Below are positions 21,950 through 30,097 of a stretch of 64,000 nucleotides of DNA, in pieces. The notes under the pieces are model-generated. The model was not told where the DNA came from and did not search any database. It saw only the letters and a list, made by a program, of their open reading frames with translations. Each line of letters opens with the position of its first letter. The stretch's first letter is position 1. The stretch is from Nocardia sp. alder85J (lineage in GTDB: Bacteria > Actinomycetota > Actinomycetes > Mycobacteriales > Mycobacteriaceae): assembly GCF_020176955.2 (NCBI RefSeq), contig NZ_JAIUCZ020000005.1, positions 1 to 64,000 on the forward strand, written 5' to 3'. The position numbers and the translations under genes were made by a program.

Positions 21950-21966
21950 TAAGAATACTATTCTTA
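21950..21966. promoter_or_regulatory. 17-bp perfect palindrome upstream of the SDR gene
   Basis: TAAGAATACTATTCTTA is perfectly symmetric about a central C. It lies in an AT-rich patch between the SDR start at 21899 and the divergent ArsR gene at 22080. The size and symmetry suit a dimeric regulator. The tandem GntR protein at 19368-21077 or a distant TetR are candidates; the ArsR protein is less likely because separate repeats lie next to its start. Confidence 0.65.
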
Positions 21967-22038
21967 CTATTGAGAAGGACGATCTTCGCACACCTCGGAT
22001 CCGATCCCCTTGACAAGCGGCGTTGCATGGCACAGCAT

Positions 22039-22061
22039 TTAACCGTAAAGTTAATTAACCG
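22039..22061. promoter_or_regulatory. Direct repeat TTAACCG upstream of arsR-like gene
   Basis: TTAACCG occurs at 22039-22045 and 22055-22061, a spacing of 16 bases, in an AT-rich stretch ending 19 bases before the ArsR start. This could be the ArsR binding site or part of the promoter. Confidence 0.4.
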
Positions 22062-22079
22062 AATGGTGTAATAACGCTC

Positions 22080-22418
22080 ATGTCCGACGATCAACTCGAC
22101 CGCGTCTTCGCCGCGCTCTCCGACGCGACCAGGCGAGCGATTCTCGCCCGGCTCGCGGAAGGGGAGGCGACCGTCGGCCAATTGGCCGAACCGTTCGCGA
22201 TGAGCCTGCCCGCCGTCTCCAAACATCTGAAGGTGCTGGAGCGGGCCGGGCTGATCACCCGCGGCCGCGACGCCCAGTGGCGGCCGTGCCGGCTCGAGGC
22301 CGCACCACTGGCCGCGGCCACCGACTGGCTGGATCGGTACCGGGTGTTCTGGGACAGCCGCTTCGATCGCCTCGACGAGCATCTGCACCGAATACAACGC
22401 GAGGAATCCGACTCATGA
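22080..22418 (+). CDS. ArsR family transcriptional regulator
   Basis: Winged-helix repressor of 112 residues. The helix-turn-helix VGQLAEPFAMSLPAVSKHLKV is at about residues 37-57, followed by the beta-wing (ITRGRDAQWRPCRLE). There are no metal-binding Cys/His clusters. It belongs to the group usually encoded just ahead of an SRPBCC (AHSA1-like) protein. Here the stop overlaps the ATG of such a gene (ATGA at 22415), but that partner is broken. Confidence 0.93.
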   Translation: MSDDQLDRVFAALSDATRRAILARLAEGEATVGQLAEPFAMSLPAVSKHLKVLERAGLITRGRDAQWRPCRLEAAPLAAATDWLDRYRVFWDSRFDRLDEHLHRIQREESDS

Positions 22419-22781
22419 CCGATCGCCGAATGGGCCGGCCCGGAAGGCTTCACCACCCGCCGCGACAGCATCGTCGCCGAACCGGTCGTCGGCGGCCGCT
22501 ACGAGTCGGTGATGGTGTCCGACACCGACGGCATCGAATACCGCAGCGCCGGCGTCTTCCGCGAGATCGCCGAGCCCGAACGCCTCGTCTTCACCTGGGG
22601 CGACCCGACCGGCGACGGCGCCGCCGATCGCGAGTCGGTCATCACCGTCACCTTCGCCGACATCGGGGACGGCAAGACCACCATGACCTTCCACCTGCTC
22701 GCCCCCGGCCCGCTGTCGCCGGAGGACGGCGCCGCCGCGGGCTGGGGTCAGAGCCTGGACCGGCTGCCCCGGGTGCTCTGA
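22415..22781 (+). pseudogene. SRPBCC (AHSA1-like) gene with 5' deletion and frameshift
   Basis: The ATG at 22415 overlaps the ArsR stop and gives MTDRR, the normal start of this family. Then the frame is lost. From base 22428 the next frame gives EWAGPEGFTTRRDSI and continues as an intact SRPBCC C-terminal part (GGRYESVM, LVFTWGDP, MTFHLLAPG) to the stop at 22781. About 35-40 codons that should encode the first helix and strand are missing. An internal start near 22506-22509 could still make a 90-residue fragment, but it would lack part of the fold. Confidence 0.75.
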
Positions 22782-22787
22782 GGTCCG

Positions 22788-24314
22788 CTATCCGGCCGCA
22801 CCGCGCAATTCGCGCTCGAGCAGTTTGCCGCTCTGATTGCGCGGCAGCGCGTCGGCGAACCGAATGTGCTTGGGCACCTTGAACGGTGCGATCAACGGCC
22901 GGACATGGCCGATCAGCTCGTCCGCGGTGGCGGCGTGCCCGTCACGCAGCACCACCACCGCGGTGATCGCCTCGATCCACCGTTCGTCCGGCACCCCGAT
23001 CACCGCGACCTCCGCCACCGCGGGGTGGGTGTACAGGGCGTCCTCGACCTCCCGCGAGGCGACCATGATGCCGCCGGTGTTGATCACGTCCTTGATCCGG
23101 TCGACGACGGTGACGAAGCCCTCGGCGTCGCGGGTGACCAGATCGCCGGAGTGGAACCAGCCGTCGCGGAACGCCTCCGCCGTCGCCACCGGATCGTCCC
23201 AGTAGCCCCGGCACAGTTGCGGCGACCGGTACCGGATCTCGCCCGGCTCACCGGCCGCGACCTCGGCCCCTTCCGCGTCCACCACCCGCGCTTCGACGAA
23301 GAACACCGCCCGCCCGCACGACGCGGGCCGGTCCGCATGCTCCTCCGGCCGCAGCACGGTGGCCAGCGGACCGATCTCCGACTGCCCGAAACAGTTGTAG
23401 AACCCCAGCTCCGGGAACCGTTCCCGGAGCCGGTTCAGCACCGTGACCGGCATGATCGAGGCGCCGTACTGCGCCTTGCGCAGCGACGACAGGTCCCGGG
23501 TGGCCAGATCGGGATGGTTGGCCAGCGGCACCCACACCGTCGGCGCGAGGAACAGCGAGCCGATCCGGTCCTGTTCGATCCGGCGCAGGATCTCCGTCAC
23601 ATCCGGGGCGGCCAGCAGCCGCACGGTCGCCCCCACCGACAGATACGGCAGCATGAACACGTGCATGCCGGCCGAATGGTAGAGCGGCATCGCGACCAGC
23701 GGATCGTCCGCGTCGGTGAAATCCAGTGCGATCACCGAGGATACGTACTCGTACACCAGCGCCTCGTGGGTCATCATGGCGCCCTTGGGTTTCGAGGTGG
23801 TCCCCGAGGTGTAGAGCAGCTGCGCCAGCTCACCCGGCGCCGCGGCCGATTCGATCGCGGGAACCGGTCCGGCGGTGGCGGATTCGAGCAGCGAGCCGTC
23901 GGCGTCGCGCAGCGGCAGCACATGGTCCAGCGCGGTGAGCTCGGCGCGCACCGACGCGAACGTCCCGGCCAGCGCCGGATCCACCAGTGCCGCCCGCGCT
24001 CCCGACTGCCCGACCAGATAGCTCAGCTCCCCACCGGTGAGCGCGTAGTTGATCGGCACGTGCACCAGCCCGGCCCGCGCGCAGGCGAGGAAGCCGATCA
24101 CGTACGCATCGGAATTGGTGCCGTACGCGGCAACCCGATCGCCGTGCCGCAGCCCCAGTGCCAGCAACCGCGCGTCCGCCCGCGACACCGCGTCGTCCAG
24201 CGCCCGGTAGCCGTGCTCGCGCCCGGCGAACGTGAGCGCCACCCGATCCCCGAACCGCGCCGCCGACCGCCGCAGCACCCCGTCGATCGTATTCCCCGAA
24301 ACTGCCTCTACCAC
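22788..24314 (-). CDS. Acyl-CoA synthetase (AMP-dependent ligase)
   Basis: Ligase of about 508 residues that activates a carboxylic acid with ATP and transfers it to CoA. Core motifs are present in order: YTSGTTSKPKG (P-loop; the usual GK is SK), the YNCFGQSE region, GEIRYRSPQL, DRIKDVINTGG, and the C-terminal lysine in RNQSGKLLER. The start GTG 24314 is set by AAGGA eight bases upstream; the frame continues open for 940 bases further but is non-coding there. It is convergent with the broken SRPBCC gene. A medium-chain fatty or aromatic acid substrate is likely but not certain. Confidence 0.93.
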   Translation of the reverse strand: MVEAVSGNTIDGVLRRSAARFGDRVALTFAGREHGYRALDDAVSRADARLLALGLRHGDRVAAYGTNSDAYVIGFLACARAGLVHVPINYALTGGELSYLVGQSGARAALVDPALAGTFASVRAELTALDHVLPLRDADGSLLESATAGPVPAIESAAAPGELAQLLYTSGTTSKPKGAMMTHEALVYEYVSSVIALDFTDADDPLVAMPLYHSAGMHVFMLPYLSVGATVRLLAAPDVTEILRRIEQDRIGSLFLAPTVWVPLANHPDLATRDLSSLRKAQYGASIMPVTVLNRLRERFPELGFYNCFGQSEIGPLATVLRPEEHADRPASCGRAVFFVEARVVDAEGAEVAAGEPGEIRYRSPQLCRGYWDDPVATAEAFRDGWFHSGDLVTRDAEGFVTVVDRIKDVINTGGIMVASREVEDALYTHPAVAEVAVIGVPDERWIEAITAVVVLRDGHAATADELIGHVRPLIAPFKVPKHIRFADALPRNQSGKLLERELRGAAG

Positions 24315-24484
24315 TGTTTTTCCTTCTCGCCAGGCTTCCGACCCCGGGGCGGCGATACGTCCGCCGCCCCGGAATCCGATGCTGCGCTCAGGGTATCGAC
24401 TCCCCTCCCCGAATCCGGCGGTTCGCCGGATGATTCCGGACCGACCCGCATGTCGGCGGCACACCGGCGACACGATCCGGGAGA

Positions 24485-24769
24485 TCACCGCCCCCGGCGG
24501 CCGGCGGGAGCACAACGCCGCACCGGCCCCGCCGTCGTGAGCGGGATACGCAGGGCGGGAAACGATCCCGGCACCGCCGCGCACCACCTGTGGTACACGC
24601 CGGGCACCGGCTCCCGGGGCACGCTGCCCACCGGCTGATCGTGCACGATGAACTGCGCCTGTCCCCCTTCGCTTTCCAGCGGCATGACCGACAGCCTGGC
24701 GGTATCGGCCGCCACGGCCGAACCGTGGTCGCGGCGAATCATGCGCAGGCACAGATCCGGTCCGGCCAC
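24485..24769 (-). CDS. Possible small protein in the 24.3-24.8 kb gap
   Basis: The stretch 24315-24810 has no recognised gene. The best candidate is this frame of 95 codons from GTG 24769. Its middle (LSVMPLESEGGQAQFIVHD) looks protein-like, but the end is Arg/Pro-rich as in random GC-rich frames. There is no convincing ribosome site. It follows the decapeptide-repeat gene on the same strand by 41 bases. No function is proposed. Confidence 0.3.
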   Translation of the reverse strand: MAGPDLCLRMIRRDHGSAVAADTARLSVMPLESEGGQAQFIVHDQPVGSVPREPVPGVYHRWCAAVPGSFPALRIPLTTAGPVRRCAPAGRRGR

Positions 24770-24810
24770 GGTGCACCTGCCGCCGATCTCCGCCGCCGTC
24801 GGGCCGGGCC

Positions 24811-25329
24811 TCAGTCCGGCGGCGCCCAGAGGATGCCCTGCATCGCCCGCCCGGCCACGAACCACCACACCGTGACGAGCACCGCGGTACCGACGACGGC
24901 GACGGGAATTCGCCAGGCCGGCAACGGTGTTCCGATCGGCCGATCGTCGGGCACGCGGCGCAGCCGATTCCAGCGCCAGCGCAGCCACTGCTGCCCGTCC
25001 CGCACCGCCGACGCCGGGAACAGCCCGTAGACCAGCCCGAACCAGCGGGTCGCGCCGATCCCGATACCGCCGGTCCACAGCACCCCGAGCGCCACCTGCC
25101 CGACGGCCACCAGCCCGATCGCCAGCTGGCCCGCCACGAACACGCCCCGAGCCAGCTGCCCCACGGCCACGACCCCGGTCGAAACCTGACCCAGCGCAAA
25201 GAATCCGGTGGCGATCTGCCCGATCGCGATGAACCCCGTGGCATGCTGACCCACACCGAAAATACCGACGGCCATCGGTCCGACAGCGACTACTCCGACC
25301 GTCCCCGGGCCGACAGCCAACACCTGCAT
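24811..25329 (-). CDS. Decapeptide-repeat membrane protein
   Basis: Protein of 172 residues. Residues about 7-86 form eight tandem ten-residue repeats of the pattern G-[QP]-h-A-x-G-h-h-A-h, for example GQIATGFFAL and GQVSTGVVAV. Such a regular hydrophobic/Gly pattern suggests a beta-solenoid or a membrane-embedded repeat. A basic linker (WLRWRWNRLRR) follows, then one clear transmembrane segment (about residues 140-160) and a short tail. The start ATG 25329 lies 48 bases from the divergent oxidase-like gene. I do not recognise a characterised family. Confidence 0.75.
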   Translation of the reverse strand: MQVLAVGPGTVGVVAVGPMAVGIFGVGQHATGFIAIGQIATGFFALGQVSTGVVAVGQLARGVFVAGQLAIGLVAVGQVALGVLWTGGIGIGATRWFGLVYGLFPASAVRDGQQWLRWRWNRLRRVPDDRPIGTPLPAWRIPVAVVGTAVLVTVWWFVAGRAMQGILWAPPD

Positions 25330-25377
25330 GGCCGGAAGCCTACGGGCAAATACCCCGCAGGATGCGATCATGAGCAC

Positions 25378-25833
25378 ATGACGACATGGCACGACGTGGA
25401 ACTGGCCGTGCCGGAGTTCGCACAGCGGGTCCGCGCGCTGTTCGACGCACACCGGCACAAGACCATCGCCACTGTCCGCGCCGACGGCGCACCGCGAATC
25501 TCCGGTATCGAGGCCACCTTCGACGACGGCCGCCTGGCGTTCGGCTCGATGCCCGGCGCCCGCAAGGCCGCGGACCTGCTGCGCGACCCCCGCTTCGCCC
25601 TGCACAGCGCCACCGTCGATCCGGTCGAGGGCGCCGAGGCGGACTGGCCGGGCGAGGCCAAGATCTCCGGCCGCGCGATCCCGGCCGGTCCGCTCACCGA
25701 GGGCCCGGCCGGCGACAGCTTCCACACCGACATCACCGAGGTGGTACACACCCACCTCAACCCGGAAGCCACCCTGCTGGTCGTCGAATGGTGGACCCCC
25801 GCAACAGGTCTGCGCCGCGTCGACCGCGAATGA
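25378..25833 (+). CDS. Pyridoxamine 5'-phosphate oxidase-fold protein
   Basis: Protein of 151 residues with the split-barrel flavin or deazaflavin binding fold. It shows HKTIATVRADGAPRISGIEA near residue 28, the typical first strands, then FGSMPGARKAADLLRDPRFALHS and a late EWW segment. Members of this group bind FMN or F420 and reduce or oxidise small molecules, or simply bind cofactor. The start ATG 25378 is divergent from the repeat protein gene. Confidence 0.88.
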   Translation: MTTWHDVELAVPEFAQRVRALFDAHRHKTIATVRADGAPRISGIEATFDDGRLAFGSMPGARKAADLLRDPRFALHSATVDPVEGAEADWPGEAKISGRAIPAGPLTEGPAGDSFHTDITEVVHTHLNPEATLLVVEWWTPATGLRRVDRE

Positions 25834-25839
25834 CGACGC

Positions 25840-26217
25840 TCAGCCCTCGATCCGCCACGGCGGATCGTGCCGATTCGTCCCCGCCTTGAACAGGCACAAC
25901 CGGTGCCCGTCCGGATCCCGCAACCTGGCCTCCCGCCACAGCCAGGGCATGTCCTGTGGCACCTGGTCGAATTCGACGCCCGCCGCCCGCAACCGGTCGC
26001 ATTCGGCATCGAGATCCTCGGTCTCGAAATAGATGACGATCTGCTCGTCGGCCGGCACACGCGCGACCCGGTCGACGGAGAACGTACTGTCCCCGACCGG
26101 ACATTCGAACCGCAGATAATCGGTATCCCGCACGATCAGCCGCAACCCGAGCAACCGGTAGAAACGCTCGGCCCGGCCGAGATCGGTCGACCCCACCGTC
26201 ACCTGATCCAGTCTCAT
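25840..26217 (-). CDS. VOC (glyoxalase/bleomycin resistance fold) protein
   Basis: Single-domain protein of 125 residues. MRLDQVTVGSTDLGRAERFY is the usual first beta-alpha unit, and RDPDGHRLCLFKAG is the usual last one. The first metal-ligand His expected in glyoxalase I is a Gln here, so the metal-dependent activity may be lost or altered. It is convergent with the oxidase-fold gene, with six bases between. Substrate unknown. Confidence 0.88.
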   Translation of the reverse strand: MRLDQVTVGSTDLGRAERFYRLLGLRLIVRDTDYLRFECPVGDSTFSVDRVARVPADEQIVIYFETEDLDAECDRLRAAGVEFDQVPQDMPWLWREARLRDPDGHRLCLFKAGTNRHDPPWRIEG

Positions 26218-26290
26218 CCGACCACTTCACCACAGCCGCGAGCACGGCGGCGCGATCCCGCGGCACGTGTACCGGGCTCGGCCGGCGCGC

Positions 26291-26938
26291 TCACCGGCCG
26301 GAGATCGTGGCCAGATAGGCCGCCGCGCGGTCCAGCGGCCACACCTCCGCCATCTTCTGCTGGATGTCGAAGAGGTTGGCGGCGTTGATCGCCGCGTCAC
26401 GGTCACCCACCGCCTCCTCGACCACGATCGGGACGAATCCGTACTGCATCGCGTCCAGGGTGGTGGCGCGGACGCAGCCGCTGGTGGACAGGCCGCCGAT
26501 CAGGACGGTGTCCACACCGAGTGCGGTCAGGTACGAGTGCAGGGTGGTACCGAAGAACGCGCTGGGATACTTCTTGGTCAGCAGCAGTTCGTCCGGGTTC
26601 GGTGCGAGCCCGTCGATCACCTCGGCGAACGGGCTGCCCGCGCAGAATGCCTTCAGGCTGCCCGCTTTCCGGAAGAACACCCCCGCGTCGGCGCCGTCGG
26701 CCCGCAGCCGGACCTCGGTCACCACGACGGGGACGCCGGCGGCGCGGGCGTGACCGAGCAGCACCCGCATCGCCGCCACGTTGTCCTCCACCCCGGCGTA
26801 CAGCGGGCACTCGGGGTCGATGTAGGCGCGGGCCGGGTCGACGAGGACCAGCGCCGGGCGCGCGCCGGGCGCGAGTTCCCGGCCGAAGCCCACGCGGGCG
26901 TAATCCGCTGCCTGTGCGGCACGTTCGGCGCCGGTCAT
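26291..26938 (-). CDS. Isochorismatase-fold amidohydrolase, N-carbamoylsarcosine amidase-like
   Basis: Cysteine hydrolase of 215 residues. The likely triad is Asp34 (VLVDPARAY), Lys122 (TKKYPSAFFGT) and Cys155 (STSGCVRATT). The spacing from Lys to Cys and the TSGCVRAT motif fit the N-carbamoylsarcosine amidohydrolase group better than the RutB group. It is the last gene of a minus-strand operon, 11 bases after the RutA-like gene. The pair suggests oxidative ring opening followed by hydrolysis of a carbamoyl or amide product. Confidence 0.9.
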   Translation of the reverse strand: MTGAERAAQAADYARVGFGRELAPGARPALVLVDPARAYIDPECPLYAGVEDNVAAMRVLLGHARAAGVPVVVTEVRLRADGADAGVFFRKAGSLKAFCAGSPFAEVIDGLAPNPDELLLTKKYPSAFFGTTLHSYLTALGVDTVLIGGLSTSGCVRATTLDAMQYGFVPIVVEEAVGDRDAAINAANLFDIQQKMAEVWPLDRAAAYLATISGR

Positions 26939-26949
26939 CGGTGTCTCCT

Positions 26950-28032
26950 TCAGGCGGCGGTGGTGATATCGCTGCGGCACTTCATCAACGGCTGGATCCG
27001 GGTGCCGAAGGTGTCGACGCCCGCGACGAAATCGTCGAAGGTGAGCATGATTCCCTTGATCCCCGGCACTTCGGCGACCTCGTCCAGCATCCGGGCGATC
27101 GTCTCATAGGAGCCGACCAGCGTGCCCATGTTGAAGTTCACCGCACCCTCGGGCAGGGAAATCGTCTTGGCCGTGGAGGATTCGTCGGCGGACACGTCCG
27201 CGTCGGACTGGTCGGACATGTAGCCCAGGGCCGCCAGATCGGCGTTGTCGTGGTAGTCCTGCCAGGTCGCCAGGGCCGCTTCGTCGGTCTCGGCGGCGAT
27301 GATCATGAACAGCGCCAGCGCGCCGACGTCGCGGCCGGTCTTGGCGGCGGATTCCACGAGGGTGGCGGTGGCCTCGGAAATGGCGGTGGGCGTGTTGATT
27401 CCGACGCCCAGGATGAAGTTGAAGTCGGCCTTCTCGGCGGCGAACATCATGCCCGTCTTGGACTGCCCGGCCGCCACGATCTGCACCGCGCCGCCGGTGG
27501 GCCGCGGCGAGAGCACGCAGTCCTCCATGGTGTAGTGCTCGCCGGTGAAGTTGCTGACGCCGTCGGCCCACAGCTGCCGCATGACCGTCACGTATTCGGC
27601 GGCCTGCGCGTACCGGTAACCGAAGTACTCCTCCCCCGGCCACAACCCCATCTGCGAATACTCGTTGGGCGCCCAGCCGGTCACGATGTTGACCCCGAAG
27701 CGGCCCGGCGCGATCGAGTCGATGGTGGTGGCCATCCGGGCCACCATCGCCGGCGGCAGCGCGAGGATCGGGGTGGAGGCGAAGAGCTTGATCTTCTCGG
27801 TGACCGCGGCCAGGCCCGCCATCAGCGTGAACGACTCCAGATTGTGGTCCCAGAATTCGGTCTCGCCCCCGAATCCGCGCAGTTTGATCATCGACAGCGC
27901 GAAGTCCAGCCCGTGCTGCTCGGCCTTCTGCACGATCGTCTTGTTGAGTTCGAAGGACGGCATGTACTGCGGGGCGCTCTGGGAGATGAGCCAGCCGTTG
28001 TTGCCGATGGGAATGAAAACACCGATGTCCAT
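26950..28032 (-). CDS. rutA: RutA-like FMN-dependent oxygenase
   Basis: Luciferase-fold flavin mono-oxygenase of 360 residues. It follows the pyrimidine oxygenase RutA almost throughout: MDIGVFIPIGNNGWLIS at the start, then FALSMIKLRGFGGETEFWDH, the VTGW segment, the NTPTA segment, and TFDDFVAGVDTFGTRIQPLM near the end. RutA opens the uracil ring at the N3-C4 amide bond using a flavin peroxide and reduced FMN from a separate reductase. The usual rut partners are absent; the gene sits between a LacI regulator and an N-carbamoylsarcosine amidase-like hydrolase. A different cyclic amide is therefore possible as substrate. Confidence 0.92.
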   Translation of the reverse strand: MDIGVFIPIGNNGWLISQSAPQYMPSFELNKTIVQKAEQHGLDFALSMIKLRGFGGETEFWDHNLESFTLMAGLAAVTEKIKLFASTPILALPPAMVARMATTIDSIAPGRFGVNIVTGWAPNEYSQMGLWPGEEYFGYRYAQAAEYVTVMRQLWADGVSNFTGEHYTMEDCVLSPRPTGGAVQIVAAGQSKTGMMFAAEKADFNFILGVGINTPTAISEATATLVESAAKTGRDVGALALFMIIAAETDEAALATWQDYHDNADLAALGYMSDQSDADVSADESSTAKTISLPEGAVNFNMGTLVGSYETIARMLDEVAEVPGIKGIMLTFDDFVAGVDTFGTRIQPLMKCRSDITTAA

Positions 28033-28153
28033 AGTTCTGCTCCTGGGACCGACGAGGGCGTTGGCGCGCGACGTCGCCGCGCGATGACTTCGAATGTATT
28101 CAGCGGCTGTTGCCGAGCCGAGGCTCGGCGGTTACAGACTCGTTGCCCGGTTT

Positions 28154-29179
28154 TCAGGGCTCGGCGAGCGGCCCCGCGCTGCCGCGCTGCACCCACTGCA
28201 CGGGGAAGGCCCGATGCACGGGCACCCCGGCGGCGCCGTCGATCCGGGCCAGCAGCAGTTCCGCGGCGGCGATGGCCATCGCCTCCAGCGGCTGGCGGAC
28301 GGTGCTCAGGTCGAACATGGACCAGCTGGACGCGTCGAGGTCGTTGTAGCCCACCACCGAGACGTCCGCGGGCACCCGGCGGCCCAGTCGCGCGGCCGCG
28401 TCGAGGGTGCCGTAGGCGACGAAATCGGTGATGCAGAACAGCGCGGTCGGCGGCCGGTCCCGGCGCAGCAGCCGGGCGCCGCCCTCGAAACCGGTGGCGG
28501 CATCCACCTCGCCCCGGTGCACCAGCTCCTCGTCCAGTGGAAACCCGTTGCGCGCCAACGCCTCCCGGAAGCCACCCTCACGCAGCTTCACACTCGAGTT
28601 GTCCAGCGGGCCGGAGATCAGCCCGATGCGCCGGTGCCCCATCGCCAGCAGCCGGTGCGCGACGAGCCGGCCGCCGCCGATGTTGTCCGAGGTGACCCGG
28701 TCCACCCGGCCGGCCTGACTGCCGTCGACATCGCGATTGAGGATCACCAGCGGGATCTTCCAGTCGATCATCTCGGACACGATCGGCGAGTCCAGCCGGG
28801 CCGAGATGAACACCACCCCGCCGACCAGCCCGCCGCGCAACGCCTGGATGTCCTTCTCCAGCGTGCCGTCGGTGCGGTCGTTCATCAGCAGCACCCGGTA
28901 GTCGTGGTCGGCGAAGCGCTCCTGCAACGTGTTCACCAGCGCGGGATACGACGGATTGCGCAGATCCCCGCTGACCACCGCGATCGAGGAGGAGCGCCGG
29001 GTGATCAGGTTGCGGGCGGTCAGATGCGGGACATACCCCATCTCGGCGGCCAGGGCCCGGATCCGGTCGCGGGTCTCCTCGATCACCCGGGGGTCGCCAC
29101 GCATCGCCCGCGACACCGTCGACTGCGACACACCCGCGCGGCGTGCGACGTCGTAGCTGGTGATCGCCTTGTTGCCCAC
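28154..29179 (-). CDS. LacI family transcriptional regulator
   Basis: Repressor of 341 residues: an N-terminal LacI helix-turn-helix (TSYDVARRAGVSQSTVSRAMR), a hinge (GYVPHLTARNLITRRS) and a periplasmic-binding-protein-like sensor domain. It is upstream of and in the same direction as the RutA-like oxygenase, 121 bases away, and probably controls it. The gap contains GAATGTATTC, a weak palindrome. The sugar-type fold could bind a nucleoside or other small effector. Confidence 0.93.
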   Translation of the reverse strand: MGNKAITSYDVARRAGVSQSTVSRAMRGDPRVIEETRDRIRALAAEMGYVPHLTARNLITRRSSSIAVVSGDLRNPSYPALVNTLQERFADHDYRVLLMNDRTDGTLEKDIQALRGGLVGGVVFISARLDSPIVSEMIDWKIPLVILNRDVDGSQAGRVDRVTSDNIGGGRLVAHRLLAMGHRRIGLISGPLDNSSVKLREGGFREALARNGFPLDEELVHRGEVDAATGFEGGARLLRRDRPPTALFCITDFVAYGTLDAAARLGRRVPADVSVVGYNDLDASSWSMFDLSTVRQPLEAMAIAAAELLLARIDGAAGVPVHRAFPVQWVQRGSAGPLAEP

Positions 29180-29252
29180 CCGGCAATTCTAGTATCGGCC
29201 GGACCACCGGCACGCCCGCCGAAATCCGTTGGGCCGGTGGTCCGCCCGACCG

Positions 29253-30041
29253 CTACGGGTGGAAGGCGGCGGCGTCTGCGATCACGGCGACCCCGGTGCG
29301 GCCGCCGTCGACGTCCAGCACGGTCCCGTGCACGAAGGCGGCGTCGTCCGAGGCCAGATAGGTGGCCGCGGCCGCGATCGCGTCCGGATGACCGGTGCGC
29401 CCGGCCGGGGTGCCGTGCATCAGCACCGCCGACCGGGCCGCGACGGCGCAATCCTGGTCCGGATCCACGATCACCCCCGGTGAGAGGGCGTTGACCCGGA
29501 TGCCCTGCGGGCCGAATTCCGCGGCCCAGGCCCGGGTCAGCGTCTCCATCGCGCCCTTGGTCGAGGCGTACAGCGCGCCGACCGGTAGCCCGAGCCGCGC
29601 CACCCAGGAACCGAGGTTGACGATCACGCCGCCCCCGGCCTCGATCATCCGGGGCGCGATCGCCTGGGTGAGGAAGTACGGCGCCTTGACGTTGACCGCG
29701 TAGACCCGGTCGAACATCGCCTCGTCGGCGGTGAGGGTGGTCGACGGCGGATAGATGCCGGCGTTGTTCACGAGGATGTCGAGGCGGCCGTCCAGCGCCG
29801 CGGCGGCCGCGTCGGCGAGCGCGCGGCTCGCGGCCGCGGTGCCGTCCAGGTCGGCGGCCACGAAATCCGCCCGGCCGCCCTTGTCCCGGAGCTGCGCGAC
29901 CACCGCCGCACCCCGGGCCGCGTCTCGTCCGGAGACGACGACATGTGCCCCTTCGGCGGCGAAGGCCAGCGCGATGGCACGTCCGATATTGCTGGTGGAA
30001 CCGGTGATGAGGGCCGTGCGGCCCTGGAGTCGTGATGCCAT
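29253..30041 (-). CDS. Short-chain dehydrogenase/reductase (SDR)
   Basis: SDR of 262 residues with TGSTSNIG, NNAG, the Ser in NLGSWV, YASTK and a C-terminal FVHGTVLDVDGG. The ATG 30041 gives MASRLQGRTALITG. A perfect TetR-type inverted repeat lies 22-45 bases upstream of its start, and a TetR gene lies just beyond it on the same strand, so it is very likely the regulator's main target. Confidence 0.92.
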   Translation of the reverse strand: MASRLQGRTALITGSTSNIGRAIALAFAAEGAHVVVSGRDAARGAAVVAQLRDKGGRADFVAADLDGTAAASRALADAAAAALDGRLDILVNNAGIYPPSTTLTADEAMFDRVYAVNVKAPYFLTQAIAPRMIEAGGGVIVNLGSWVARLGLPVGALYASTKGAMETLTRAWAAEFGPQGIRVNALSPGVIVDPDQDCAVAARSAVLMHGTPAGRTGHPDAIAAAATYLASDDAAFVHGTVLDVDGGRTGVAVIADAAAFHP

Positions 30042-30062
30042 GCCAGCGACGGTAGGAGCCAA

Positions 30063-30086
30063 TTTCTGGACCGGCAAGTCCAGAAA
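30063..30086. promoter_or_regulatory. TetR-type operator between the TetR and SDR genes
   Basis: TTTCTGGAC at 30063-30071 and GTCCAGAAA at 30078-30086 form perfect 9-bp arms with a six-base spacer. This includes the TGGAC-N6-GTCCA form common to TetR family sites. It sits 11 bases after the TetR stop and directly upstream of the SDR start. Confidence 0.8.
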
Positions 30087-30097
30087 ACGGCGTCGGG

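Noticed and set aside
22788..25256. A long reading of the acyl-CoA ligase with about 310 extra N-terminal residues
   Set aside because: The extra part overlaps the decapeptide-repeat gene in another frame, is Arg/Pro/Ser-rich, and GTG 24314 has a good ribosome site with normal protein length.
26291..26938. Naming the cysteine hydrolase RutB because it follows a RutA-like gene
   Set aside because: Its TSGCVRAT and KKYPSAFFGT motifs fit N-carbamoylsarcosine amidase-type enzymes better than ureidoacrylate hydrolase.
28033..28153. GAATGTATTC as LacI operator
   Set aside because: The arms are only four bases long and the usual central CG is absent; too weak to list as a site.
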